Of a stretch of 64,000 nucleotides of DNA, positions 1 to 13,653 are shown in pieces (within the stretch, counting starts at the first letter, position 1; every line of letters begins with the position of its first letter). Made by a program: the position numbers and the translations under genes. This DNA comes from QUBU01 sp014337915 (GTDB taxonomy: Bacteria; Pseudomonadota; Gammaproteobacteria; Steroidobacterales; GCA-2729495). Below the pieces are notes generated by a model. That model did not search any database, was not told where the DNA came from, and saw only the letters and a program-made list of their open reading frames with translations. The stretch spans positions 1 through 64,000 of the forward strand of contig SZOW01000004.1 in NCBI GenBank assembly GCA_030263395.1, written 5' to 3'.

Positions 1-2439
1 GTCGTCCCCGTAGTCCACAACCAGGAGAGCTACGTCGCGGGGCAGCGTCTCGATCCAGTCGAACGCGGCCACGGGCACAGGAACCACACCGTGCGGAGAT
101 GCCTCCCACGACGACCTCGGCACGGCCTCGACGAGCGCTGCGAGATCCTCCTCCGCCCTCCTGGTCCCCCACTCGAGCCTGTCGCCGTCGAGATGAACGC
201 AGAGCTCCGTCGCCGGTCCGGACATGAGGCGCACGGGCAGGTTGTCGAGGAGCTCGTTGGCGACGATCGCGTCGGGAACCCAAGGGAGCTCGGCGACGCT
301 CGCCGCGACCGTGAGCCCATCCGCCCCGGACGCGGCTCGGGCCACCGCTGACACGTCCACCACGGCGACCTCGATGTCCAGGTTCCTCCCCGCAGCGATT
401 GCCCGCATCTGGCCGGCCAGGCTTCCCCTTCCGCCACCGACGTCGGCGAGACGCCGTAGGCCCCGACGCTCCGCCCATGTCACGACGCAGCGTGCGAAAC
501 CGTCGCCGAGCTCGGGCGACGTCACGAAATCGCCCCGCGTCGCCGCTCTCCCCGCGGATGTCGTGTAGAAGCCGTCCTCGGGGTCGTAGAGGACCACCGC
601 CATGTAGGAGGCGAAGTCGACGAGGCCTCCGCCGGTGCCGGCCAGGTCCGCGAGCCGGCGGCAGAAGCGTTCGTAGAGCCGGGCCATGCGGTCGCGCGGC
701 CGGCGCCCGCGCCGGCGCAGGGCGAAACCGAGGAGCAGCAGGCAGGCGCTGGAGCCGAGCCCGGCCAGCACCGCCAGCTGCATCGTCCTCGGCACTTCGA
801 AGCCCAGCGCGAGCAGCAGGTCGTCCTGGGTCTCCGGCCCGAAGGCGAGGACCCAGCGGTCCCAGGCTGCGTTTGCCGCATCCCAGGAGAGCACCATGCG
901 GTTGACCAGCCGGTTGGAGCGCCACAGCCGGCCGGATGCCACGCCAGAGCGCACCATGGTGTCCTGGATGCCGTTCTCGATGCGCTCCGGCGCCACTGCG
1001 GCGGTGGGGTCGATGCGCTGCCAGGCGCCGTCGATCCAGGCTTCGACCCAGGCATGGGCATTGGCCTGGCGCACGATCCAGTAGTCGCCGAAGGGGTTGC
1101 GCTCGCCACCCTGGTAGCCGGCCACCACGCGCGCCGGGATGCCGGCGGCGCGCGCCAGCACCGCGAGCGCCGAGGCGTAGTGCTCGCAGAAGCCGCTGCG
1201 GGACTCGAACAGGAAGTCATCCACCGCCTGCAGCCCGAGCCGGGGCGGCGTCAGCGAGTAGTAGTACTCGCCGTCGCGGAACCGGTCGAGTGCGCGTCGC
1301 AGGTAGTCGCGGTCGTCGCTGGCGACGCTGCGCAACTGCTGGGCCAGCGCCAGCGTGCGCGGATTGCGCCCGGGTGGCAGCCGCAGGTTGGCGGCGAGCA
1401 GCTGCGGCGTGGCCGGCGTGGCGACGCTGCCGCTGGTGACTGAACGGCCGTGGTAGGAGAGCCGTTCCCCGAAGGGCTCGGCGCTGAGTAGCTGCATGGC
1501 CGGGCTCAGGACCGCGCGCGGCGCCGACCATTGCAATGGTGTTTCCAGCGCCAGCAGCCAGCGCTTGCCCTGCGGCTCCAGCACCAGCTGGTAGCCGTAC
1601 TCGGGGCCACCCACGGCGGCCGGCGGCGCGACGCCCTGGACCCGGCGCGGGCCCGGCAGCGCGGACCAGCCGCGGCCGTCGAAACGCTCGAGCACCGGGC
1701 CACGCCAGTACAGCGCGCCGGTGGCGGGCACCGCGCCTTCGAAGCGCACGCGGAACGCCACCTCATCGGAGAGTCCCAGGGCACTGATGTCGCCGGGCTG
1801 GATCTCCTCGGCGAGGCCGGTGCGCCCGGTGGCCTGCGGATCGGGCATGGCCCAGAACGGCCCGGGGATGCGCGGGAACAGCACGAACAGCACGGCAGCC
1901 AGCGGCAGGCCCTGCAGCAGCAGGCGGCCGGCGACCAGCGCGGCCCCTGGCAGCGGCAACAGGGGTCCCTGGCGCACCGTCTGGACGAGTGCGGCCGCGA
2001 TGCCGAGGCAGCCTCCGGCCAGCCAGGCCACGGACCAGATGGCCTGCTCGCGCAGGAACACGGCAAACAGCAGGAACAGGCTGATGAAGACCACGAGGAT
2101 GCGGTCGCGCTCGGTGCGCGTCTCCAGCAGTTTCATGCCGCCCATCACCAGCAGCAGCGCAGAACCGGCCTCGACGCCGGAGATGCTGTGGTAGGTCATG
2201 ACCACGGCCAGGAAGGCGATGACGGTGATCGGCACCCGCAGCCACAGCGATGGCAGGCGCCAGCCCCACGCAGCGGCAGCGATGCGCCAGCCGGCGACAC
2301 CCAGCACCAGCAGCGGCACCCAGGACACGACCGCGAACAGGTGTGGTGCGCCGCCGAAGATCAGCGCGGCGGCGGCCCAGGCCATCTGGCGCCGCTCCCG
2401 GGCCGCATCTGGTGGTGGGCAGGGGGGGAGCGCGGTCAT
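1..2439 (-). CDS. TgpA-type transglutaminase joined in frame to a MidA-like methyltransferase (partial at window edge)
   Basis: The frame opens at an ATG that overlaps the DUF58 stop (ATGA, 2436-2439) and stays open for 813 codons to the window edge. Residues about 15-180 hold several membrane helices (DUF3488). A periplasmic transglutaminase core follows, with the triad seen as Cys418 (GFCEHY), His462 (AHAWVEAW) and Asp477 (RIDPT), then a last helix at about 554-573. The usual C-terminal DUF4129 stops after its first residues (LYERFCRRL, ~589-596). From about residue 606 the chain is instead MidA/NDUFAF7-like: LYDPEDGFYTT, GDFVTSPE, a glycine loop DVGGGRG, NELLDNLPV and VDYG. The methyltransferase part prefers Leu CTC (14 of 20 counted) whereas the upstream part prefers CTG. 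The transglutaminase call is firm; whether the fusion is real or an assembly join is open. Confidence 0.8.
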   Translation of the reverse strand, partial: MTALPPCPPPDAARERRQMAWAAAALIFGGAPHLFAVVSWVPLLVLGVAGWRIAAAAWGWRLPSLWLRVPITVIAFLAVVMTYHSISGVEAGSALLLVMGGMKLLETRTERDRILVVFISLFLLFAVFLREQAIWSVAWLAGGCLGIAAALVQTVRQGPLLPLPGAALVAGRLLLQGLPLAAVLFVLFPRIPGPFWAMPDPQATGRTGLAEEIQPGDISALGLSDEVAFRVRFEGAVPATGALYWRGPVLERFDGRGWSALPGPRRVQGVAPPAAVGGPEYGYQLVLEPQGKRWLLALETPLQWSAPRAVLSPAMQLLSAEPFGERLSYHGRSVTSGSVATPATPQLLAANLRLPPGRNPRTLALAQQLRSVASDDRDYLRRALDRFRDGEYYYSLTPPRLGLQAVDDFLFESRSGFCEHYASALAVLARAAGIPARVVAGYQGGERNPFGDYWIVRQANAHAWVEAWIDGAWQRIDPTAAVAPERIENGIQDTMVRSGVASGRLWRSNRLVNRMVLSWDAANAAWDRWVLAFGPETQDDLLLALGFEVPRTMQLAVLAGLGSSACLLLLGFALRRRGRRPRDRMARLYERFCRRLADLAGTGGGLVDFASYMAVVLYDPEDGFYTTSAGRAATRGDFVTSPELGDGFARCVVTWAERRGLRRLADVGGGRGSLAGQMRAIAAGRNLDIEVAVVDVSAVARAASGADGLTVAASVAELPWVPDAIVANELLDNLPVRLMSGPATELCVHLDGDRLEWGTRRAEEDLAALVEAVPRSSWEASPHGVVPVPVAAFDWIETLPRDVALLVVDYGDD

Positions 2440-3428
2440 CGTTGCGGATCCCCTGGGGATTCCACTGTCGCCAGTGCGGCCAGGCAGCGGTGCAGGTGGT
2501 CGCGGCCACGTGCCGGGCCGAGGCGGGTGCCGGGCAGGCGCAGGCCCCAGGCCGCATCGGCTTCGCAGGCATCGATCACCAGCCGCGCCAGCCGCGAGGC
2601 GCGCGTGTCGGCATCGCCCGCCACGCGCTCCCAGTCCAGCCACCGGCAGTCCTCAGTGCTGCCGCCGCGATAGTCCTGCACCAGCAGCTCGTCGCTGCGG
2701 GCGTAGTGGCGCCAGGCCACGCGCCGGGGTGAGTCCCCGGGCTGGTAGGCACGCAGCCCCGCGAATTCTTCATCGCCGCGGTCGCGCAGGCTGGCGTCGG
2801 TCGCCTGCCCGGCGGGCACCCGGCTGCCGGGGCGCGGGTACACCAGCGGCCGCGCATCCAGATGCACCCAGGCCCAGGCGCGCATCAGGCCCAGTGGCGC
2901 ACGGGTGCTGAGGCGCAGCCGCGGCAGTGGCAGGCTGCCACGGCGGCTGGTGGCGAGCGGCAGGCAGAGGCTGCGTGACTGCCGTGCCGGCAGTCCGCCC
3001 GGGACGGCAGCGCTCCCGGTCCAGTCGAGGTAAATCTCCTCGCGGGCCTCGGCGGAATCGTTGACCAGCGAGAAGCGCACCTGCAGCGGGTCGCCGGCAA
3101 ACACCGGCTCGGCGCCCCGGTAGTGGATGCGCAGGCCGACGAGGATGCGGTGCGTGTGGTAGATGCTGGCCACACCCGCACCGGCCAGCAGGAAGGTCAG
3201 CGCGAAGCCGAGGTTGTTGTTGTAGTTCATGGCGCCTGCCAGCATCGTCGCCAGCATCGCGGCGTACAGCAGTCCCGGCACGGTCGGCAGGATATAGATG
3301 CGCCCCGAGGCCAGCGTCAGTTGCGGCGGATCGCTGCCCTGGCGACGCAGCACCCAGTCCTGCACGCGCTTGCGCCAACAGTCGCGCCAGCGGTCATGGA
3401 GGGAGCGCCAGGGCGAACGCATGTGCAT
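2436..3428 (-). CDS. DUF58 domain protein
   Basis: This 330-residue protein belongs to the DUF58 family, which accompanies MoxR ATPases and transglutaminase-like membrane proteins in bacteria. Two hydrophobic helices lie near residues 45-95. The diagnostic DUF58 motif (EFAGLRAYQPGDSPRRVAW) lies near residue 225, and the C-terminal part resembles a von Willebrand A-like fold. It sits between moxR (33-base gap) and the transglutaminase gene (ATGA overlap), the standard three-gene order. The family's biochemical role is not established; a part in assembling or maintaining envelope or secreted protein complexes is inferred from context. An alternative start is Met3. Confidence 0.88.
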   Translation of the reverse strand: MHMRSPWRSLHDRWRDCWRKRVQDWVLRRQGSDPPQLTLASGRIYILPTVPGLLYAAMLATMLAGAMNYNNNLGFALTFLLAGAGVASIYHTHRILVGLRIHYRGAEPVFAGDPLQVRFSLVNDSAEAREEIYLDWTGSAAVPGGLPARQSRSLCLPLATSRRGSLPLPRLRLSTRAPLGLMRAWAWVHLDARPLVYPRPGSRVPAGQATDASLRDRGDEEFAGLRAYQPGDSPRRVAWRHYARSDELLVQDYRGGSTEDCRWLDWERVAGDADTRASRLARLVIDACEADAAWGLRLPGTRLGPARGRDHLHRCLAALATVESPGDPQR

Positions 3429-3461
3429 CTCGGGCCGCGGCTGCGGATCAGTCCGGGTTGA

Positions 3462-4424
3462 TCAGGGGATGGCCACTTCGCCGAGCACGGCTTCCGCGGG
3501 ATTGCCGCTGCTGAAGTCCGCTTCGCCCCGCCGGCGCAATCGATGGCCGGCCACCGCCGGAAAAACCGCCTGCACATCCTCGGGGTAGACACCGCCGTGG
3601 CCGGCGATCATCGCCCAGCAGCGTGCCGCCGCCACCAGATCCACGGCGGCACGGGGCGAGAGGCCGAGTTCGAACTGCGGTGCCTCGCGGGTGTAACGGA
3701 CCAGCGCCTGCACGTAGTCGAGCACTGCGTCGGTGACCTGTACCGCACGGGTGGCTTCGCGCAGCGCGGCGAGTTCCTCCAGGCCCATCACCGGGCGCAG
3801 CCCGGCGAGCAGCTGGCGCCGGTCTTCGCCCCGCAGCAGCTTGCGCTCCAGCGGTTCGGCCGGATAGCCGAGGCCGATGCGCAGCAGGAAGCGGTCCAGC
3901 TGGCTTTCCGGCAGGGGGAAGGTGCCGATCTGCTGCGCCGGATTCTGCGTGGCGATGACGAAGAACGGTGCGGGCAGCGCATGGCTGACGCCGTCGATGC
4001 TGACCTGCTGCTCTTCCATGGCTTCCAGCAGCGCGCTCTGCGCCTTGGGCGTGGCGCGGTTGACTTCGTCGGCAAGGATTACCTGCGCGAACAGCGGGCC
4101 CGGCTGGAACAGGAACCGGCCGCTGCTGCGATCGAAGACCGAAGCGCCGGTGATGTCCGCCGGCAGCAGGTCGCTGGTGAACTGGATGCGGCGGAAGCTC
4201 AGGCCGAGCACCGCGGCGAGGCTGCGCGCGAGCAGCGTCTTGCCGACGCCGGGGACGTCCTCGATGAGCAGGTGTCCCTGCGCCAGCAGGCAGGTGACGG
4301 CGAGGCGGATCTCGTTCTGCTTGCCGAGGATGACCTGGCCGACTTCGCGGATGGCCTGCTCGGCCAGAGCGCGCGCCTGGCCGTGCCGCGAATCAATGGT
4401 CAGCGCCGAAAGCCGTTCCGCCAT
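3462..4424 (-). CDS. MoxR-family AAA+ ATPase
   Basis: This is a 320-residue MoxR ATPase, a chaperone-like AAA+ protein. The Walker A motif is EDVPGVGKT and the Walker B is VILADEVNRATPKAQSALLE; a sensor-type segment FVIATQNP and the C-terminal lid follow. I chose the ATG at 4424 because a GGAG Shine-Dalgarno lies directly upstream; an in-frame ATG at 4445 would add seven residues. It heads the moxR-DUF58-transglutaminase set downstream of gltBD, from which it is separated by about 170 bases. The substrate is unknown. Confidence 0.9.
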   Translation of the reverse strand: MAERLSALTIDSRHGQARALAEQAIREVGQVILGKQNEIRLAVTCLLAQGHLLIEDVPGVGKTLLARSLAAVLGLSFRRIQFTSDLLPADITGASVFDRSSGRFLFQPGPLFAQVILADEVNRATPKAQSALLEAMEEQQVSIDGVSHALPAPFFVIATQNPAQQIGTFPLPESQLDRFLLRIGLGYPAEPLERKLLRGEDRRQLLAGLRPVMGLEELAALREATRAVQVTDAVLDYVQALVRYTREAPQFELGLSPRAAVDLVAAARCWAMIAGHGGVYPEDVQAVFPAVAGHRLRRRGEADFSSGNPAEAVLGEVAIP

Positions 4425-4560
4425 GCTGCTCCGGTCTGCGCACATGAGGCACAGACGCGCTCCCGATCATATCCGGGCATCTTGCCCGAGCACAGCGCCG
4501 GACCGGGTTGAACTGCGCCACAGATTGGCCATGGCCACGCCGGCAGCCGTCCAGTCATCG

Positions 4561-4584
4561 GCCCGGGTACCAGCCCGGGTACCG
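4561..4584. repeat. two-copy 12-base tandem repeat between gltD and moxR
   Basis: Two adjacent 12-base units (GCCCGGGTACCA, then GCCCGGGTACCG) differ only in the last base. Each unit contains the palindromes CCCGGG and GGTACC, so the two GGTACC copies can pair in RNA. It lies 15-38 bases downstream of the gltD stop on the transcribed strand. It could contribute a weak hairpin at the end of gltBD, but no U-run follows. The remainder of this 174-base gap (4425-4598) shows nothing else I can support. Confidence 0.35.
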
Positions 4585-4598
4585 ACACCGGTCCTGAT

Positions 4599-6083
4599 TC
4601 AGGGCAGGTCGGTGCTGCCCATCAGGTAGCGGTCTACCTCGCGGGCGGCGGCGCGGCCCTCGTGGATGGCCCAGACGATGAGGCTCTGCCCGCGCCGGCA
4701 GTCGCCGGCGGTGAACACGCCCGGGACGCTGGTCAGGTAGGGGCCGGGCTCGGCCCGCACGTTGCCGCGTGCATCGACCGCGACACCCATCTCCTGGAGC
4801 AGCGGCTGTTCCGGGCCGAGGAAGCCCATGGCCAGCAGCACCAGCTGGGCCGGGATGGCCTGCTCGCTGCCGGGCCTTTCCCGGGGCACCCGCTGCCCCT
4901 GTTCATTGCGCTCCCAGCCGATGTCCACGGTGACCACTTCCCGGACCGCTCCGCTGGCATCGCCGACCAGTCGCTTGATGGTCGTCAGGTAGCGGCGCGG
5001 GTCGGCCCCGAACTGGGCCGCGGCCTCCGCCTGGCCGTAGTCCACGCGGTAGATCTGCGGCCACTCCGGCCAGGGATTGTCCGCGGCCCGCTCGGCGGGA
5101 GGCTGCGGCATGATCTCCAGCTGGCGGAGCGAGCGGCAGCCCTGGCGCATGGCGGTGGCCACGCAGTCGGTGCCGGTGTCGCCACCACCGATGACGACCA
5201 CGTCGAGGCCGCGGGCGTGGATCGGCGCCGCGTCCGGTGCTCCCGCCAGCAGCGCCTGGGTGCTGCCCCTGAGGTAGTCCATGGCGAAATGCACGCCGCC
5301 GAGGCCGCGCCCCTCGACCGGGAGGTCGCGGGGCTGGGTGGCGCCGGTGCAGATGACGGTGGCGTCGAAATCCTTGAGCAGCAGCATGGCCTCCACGTTC
5401 TCGCCAACGTTGGCGTTACAGATGAAGCGGATGCCTTCCTCTTCCATGAGCCGCAGGCGCCGTTCCACGACCTCGCGCTTGTCGAGCTTCATGTTCGGGA
5501 TGCCGTACATGAGCAGTCCGCCGGGCCGGTCGTCGCGCTCCAGCACCGTCACCAGGTGCCCGGCGCGGTTGAGCTGGGCCGCGGCCGCAAGGCCCGCCGG
5601 GCCGGAGCCGATGACCACGACCTTCTTGCCGGTGCGCACTTTCGGCGGCTCGGGCAGGATCCAGCCCTCGTCCCAGCCGCGGTCGCTGATGGCCTGCTCG
5701 AGGTTCTTGATGGTCACCGGCGGGGCATTGATGCCGAGCACGCAGGAGCCCTCGCAGGGGGCGGGGCAGACGCGGCCGGTGAACTCGGGGAAGTTGTTGG
5801 TGCGGTGCAGGCGCTCCAGCGCTTCTTCCCACAGGCCGCGGTACACCAGGTCGTTCCACTCCGGAATCAGGTTGTTCACCGGGCAACCGGCGGCACCACC
5901 ATTGATGACGCGGCCGGTCTGGCAGAACGGCACGCCACAGTCCATGCAGCGCGCACCCTGCTGGCGCAGGCGCTTCTCCTCCATGGGGAGGTGGAACTCG
6001 GCCCAGTCGCGGCTGCGCTCGCGCGGCGGGCGATCCACCGGCAGTTCGCGCAGGTATTCGAGAAAACCCGTAATCTTGCCCAT
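4599..6083 (-). CDS. gltD: glutamate synthase (NADPH) small subunit
   Basis: This is the beta subunit of bacterial glutamate synthase, which passes electrons from NADPH through FAD and 4Fe-4S clusters to the large subunit. It is 494 residues, normal for the family. The N-terminal cluster cysteines are visible (CMDCGVPFC, then CPAPCEGSC), followed by the FAD dinucleotide fold VVVIGSGPAGLAAA and the NADPH fold VVVIGGGDTGTD. The start MGKITGF is typical. It follows gltB after only two bases and is surely translated from the same mRNA. Confidence 0.96.
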   Translation of the reverse strand: MGKITGFLEYLRELPVDRPPRERSRDWAEFHLPMEEKRLRQQGARCMDCGVPFCQTGRVINGGAAGCPVNNLIPEWNDLVYRGLWEEALERLHRTNNFPEFTGRVCPAPCEGSCVLGINAPPVTIKNLEQAISDRGWDEGWILPEPPKVRTGKKVVVIGSGPAGLAAAAQLNRAGHLVTVLERDDRPGGLLMYGIPNMKLDKREVVERRLRLMEEEGIRFICNANVGENVEAMLLLKDFDATVICTGATQPRDLPVEGRGLGGVHFAMDYLRGSTQALLAGAPDAAPIHARGLDVVVIGGGDTGTDCVATAMRQGCRSLRQLEIMPQPPAERAADNPWPEWPQIYRVDYGQAEAAAQFGADPRRYLTTIKRLVGDASGAVREVVTVDIGWERNEQGQRVPRERPGSEQAIPAQLVLLAMGFLGPEQPLLQEMGVAVDARGNVRAEPGPYLTSVPGVFTAGDCRRGQSLIVWAIHEGRAAAREVDRYLMGSTDLP

Positions 6084-6085
6084 GA

Positions 6086-10711
<4,626 letters not shown>

Positions 10712-10742
10712 ATGCAGCCTTCGCTGGCGGTCGTCCGGGGGT

Positions 10743-10771
10743 GCGAATCGAATTCGCGGCGCGCCAGTCTA
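10743..10771 (-). promoter_or_regulatory. candidate gltB promoter -10 with adjacent inverted repeat
   Basis: Reading towards gltB, a -10-like TAGACT (plus-strand 10766-10771) is followed by a perfect inverted repeat GCGAAT-CGA-ATTCGC (10743-10757), which would fall at or just after the transcription start. No good -35 box is visible 16-18 bases upstream. The repeat could be an operator or a 5' hairpin in the gltB leader. This rests only on sequence. Confidence 0.35.
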
Positions 10772-10844
10772 AGGCGCCGGCGCCCGGCCGGAAAGTCTGA
10801 TTGCGACTGACGGGGCGGCTGCCGGCGCGCGGCAGCCCGCCGGC

Positions 10845-13634
10845 TCAGCCCAGCCGGGCCAGCTGCTCGCCCAGCTGGCGGATTTCCTGCTCCACGGCCT
10901 GCAGCCGCTCGCGCTCCCGGGCCACCACGGCGGGCGGTGCATGCTCGGCAAACTGGCGGTTGGCCAGCTTGGCCTCGACCCGGCCACGGTCAGCCTCGGC
11001 CCGGGTCAGCGCCTTTGCCAGCCGCTCGCGCTCGGCCGCCAGGTCGATCAGCCCGGCCATCGGCACCAGGATCCGGGTGCCGCCGAGCAGCGCCGTGGCG
11101 GACACCGGCGGCTCCTCGCCGGAATCGAGCAGGCGCAGGGAATCCAGCCGCGCCAGCTGGCGCAGGAGGTACCAGTGGTCCGCCGCGCGCTGGCGGTCCG
11201 CTGCGGCCGCATCCTGCAGCAGCACCGGCAGTGGCTTCGATGGCGGGATGTTCATCTCGCCGCGGATCTGGCGGATGCCGAGCACGAAGCCCTGCACCCA
11301 GGCGAGCTCGGCCTCGGCCGCCGCGTCGGCCGGGAAACCGGCGGCCTCCGGGTAGGGCTGCAGCATGACCGAGTCGCCCCCGACCCCGGCCGCCGCGGCC
11401 ACCTTGCGCCAGAGTTCCTCGGTGATGAAGGGCATCAGCGGGTGCAGGGCGCGCAGCAGCGCCTCGAGGACCTCGATCAGCGTGCGGCGCGTAGCGGCGC
11501 GCGTCGCCGCGTCAGCCGCGTCGCCCTGCAGGACCGGCTTGGTGAGTTCCAGGTACCAGTCGCAGTACTCGTTCCAGGTGAACTCGTAGAGCGCCCGCGC
11601 CGCCAGGTCGAAGCGATACAGTGCCAGCTGCTCGTGGACGCTGGCGAGCGCCTGGCCGAGGCGCGAGCGGATCCAGCGGTCGGGCAGAGTCGCCGGTGCT
11701 CTGCCGGGCGCGGCCAGCGGCTGCCCCTCGACGCTCATCAGCACGTAGCGCGTGGCGTTCCAGAGCTTGTTGCAGAAATTGCGGTAGCCCTCGATGCGGT
11801 TGAGGTCGAAGCGGATGTCGCGGCCGGTGCTGGCCAGCGCCGCGAAGGTGAAGCGCAGGGCGTCGGTGCCGAACTCGGGGATGCCGGCGGGGAACTGCCT
11901 GCGGGTGGCCTTCTCGATCTGCGGCCTGAGCTGTGGCTGCATCAGCCCGCTGCTGCGCTTGGCGACCAGGGTCTCGAGGTCCACGCCGTCGATGAGGTCC
12001 AGCGGGTCGAGGATGTTGCCCTTGGACTTCGACATCTTCTCGCCGTGCTCGTCGCGGATCAGCCCGGTGATGTAGACCTCGCGGAATGGCACCTCGCCGG
12101 TGAACTTCAGGCCCATCATGATCATGCGGGCGACCCAGAAGAAGATGATGTCGAAGCCGGTGACCAGCACGCTGGTGGGGTAGAAGGCCGCGAGTTCCGG
12201 CGTCTTCTGTGGCCAGCCGAGCGTGGAGAACGGCCAGAGCGCCGAGGAAAACCAGGTGTCGAGCACGTCCTCGTCCTGGCGCAGGCTGACGTTGCTGCCG
12301 AGGCCGTGGCGGCTGCGAACCTCGGCCTCGCTGCGCCCGACATAGACCCGGCCGGCCGCGTCGTACCAGGCCGGGATGCGGTGGCCCCACCAGAGCTGGC
12401 GGCTGATGCACCAGTCCTGGATGTTGTGCATCCACTGGAAGTAGGTCTTCGCCCAGTTGTCGGGGACGAAGCGGATGCGGCCGTCCTCGACGGCGGCGAT
12501 GGCCGGTGCCGCCAGCGGTGCGATCTTCACGTACCACTGGTCGGTGAGCCAGGGTTCCAGCACGGCGTTGCTGCGGTCACCACGCGGCACCGGCAGCGAG
12601 TGCGCGTCCACTTTCTCCAGCAGGCCGGCATCCTGCATCAGCGCCACCACCTGGTGGCGGGCCTCGAAACGGTCGAGGCCGACCAGCATGGCGGGGATCT
12701 CGCCCGCCGGCAGGGCTTTGCCGTCGCAGTCACCGGCGGTGATGCGCGCGTCGCGGTCCATGACGTTGATCAGCGGCAGATCATGGCGGCGGCCGACCTC
12801 GTAGTCGTTGAAGTCGTGGCCGGGAGTGATCTTGACGCAACCGGAGCCGAAGGCCGGGTCGACGTAGGCATCGGCGATCACCGGCACCAGCCGGCCGGTG
12901 AGCGGCAGGCGGACCTGGCGACCCACCAGATGGCGGTAGCGCTCGTCCTCGGGATTCACGGCCACCGCCGTGTCGCCCAGCAGCGTTTCCGGGCGCGTCG
13001 TCGCCACGACCAGGTGGCCGCTGCCGTCGGCCAGCGGGTAGCGGAAGTGCCAGAGCTGGCCCTGCTCGGGCTCGGCGACCACCTCGAGGTCGGACAGCGC
13101 CGTGTGCAGCACGGGATCCCAGTTGACCAGGCGCTTGCCGCGGTAGATCAGGCCTTCCTCGTGGAGGGCGACGAAAACCTCGGTCACCGCGGCCGACAGG
13201 CCTGCGTCCATGGTGAAGCGCTCGCGGGACCAGTCCACCGAATCGCCGAGGCGGCGCATCTGCCGGCTGATGGTGCCGCCCGACTGCTCCTTCCAGTCCC
13301 AGACGCGGGCGATGAATGCCTCGCGGCCGAGGTCGCTGCGGTGCTGGCCGGCGGCATCGAGCTGGCGCTCGACCACCATCTGGGTGGCGATGCCGGCATG
13401 GTCGGTGCCCGGCTGCCACAGGGCGCGATGGCCGCGCATGCGGTGGTAGCGGGTGAGCGCGTCCATGAGCGTGTGCTGGAAGGCGTGGCCCATGTGCAGC
13501 GTGCCGGTGACGTTCGGCGGTGGGATCATGATGCAGTAGGGCGCACCGTCGCCCGCCGGTGCGAACAGGCCGCGCCGTTCCCATTCCGCGTACAGGCGCT
13601 GCTCGATGCTGGCGGGGTGGTAGGTCTTCTCCAT
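10845..13634 (-). CDS. valS: valyl-tRNA synthetase
   Basis: This class I aminoacyl-tRNA synthetase charges tRNA-Val and has an editing domain for mis-activated threonine. It is 929 residues from the chosen ATG (MEKTYHPASIEQRLY); a further in-frame ATG 45 bases upstream gives a non-homologous N-terminus. The HIGH-type signature appears in PPPNVTGTLHMGHA and the KMSKS loop in GEKMSKSKGN. The C-terminal part carries the anticodon-binding domain and a coiled-coil arm rich in Ala, Glu and Arg. It is last in the minus-strand run pepA-holC-orphan-valS, a conserved proteobacterial order. Confidence 0.97.
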   Translation of the reverse strand: MEKTYHPASIEQRLYAEWERRGLFAPAGDGAPYCIMIPPPNVTGTLHMGHAFQHTLMDALTRYHRMRGHRALWQPGTDHAGIATQMVVERQLDAAGQHRSDLGREAFIARVWDWKEQSGGTISRQMRRLGDSVDWSRERFTMDAGLSAAVTEVFVALHEEGLIYRGKRLVNWDPVLHTALSDLEVVAEPEQGQLWHFRYPLADGSGHLVVATTRPETLLGDTAVAVNPEDERYRHLVGRQVRLPLTGRLVPVIADAYVDPAFGSGCVKITPGHDFNDYEVGRRHDLPLINVMDRDARITAGDCDGKALPAGEIPAMLVGLDRFEARHQVVALMQDAGLLEKVDAHSLPVPRGDRSNAVLEPWLTDQWYVKIAPLAAPAIAAVEDGRIRFVPDNWAKTYFQWMHNIQDWCISRQLWWGHRIPAWYDAAGRVYVGRSEAEVRSRHGLGSNVSLRQDEDVLDTWFSSALWPFSTLGWPQKTPELAAFYPTSVLVTGFDIIFFWVARMIMMGLKFTGEVPFREVYITGLIRDEHGEKMSKSKGNILDPLDLIDGVDLETLVAKRSSGLMQPQLRPQIEKATRRQFPAGIPEFGTDALRFTFAALASTGRDIRFDLNRIEGYRNFCNKLWNATRYVLMSVEGQPLAAPGRAPATLPDRWIRSRLGQALASVHEQLALYRFDLAARALYEFTWNEYCDWYLELTKPVLQGDAADAATRAATRRTLIEVLEALLRALHPLMPFITEELWRKVAAAAGVGGDSVMLQPYPEAAGFPADAAAEAELAWVQGFVLGIRQIRGEMNIPPSKPLPVLLQDAAAADRQRAADHWYLLRQLARLDSLRLLDSGEEPPVSATALLGGTRILVPMAGLIDLAAERERLAKALTRAEADRGRVEAKLANRQFAEHAPPAVVARERERLQAVEQEIRQLGEQLARLG

Positions 13635-13653
13635 GCTCACGCGATGCGCTTCC

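Noticed and set aside
4400..4588. 62-codon frame between moxR and gltD
   Set aside because: It overlaps the moxR start in another frame, contains no domain, and has no clear ribosome site.
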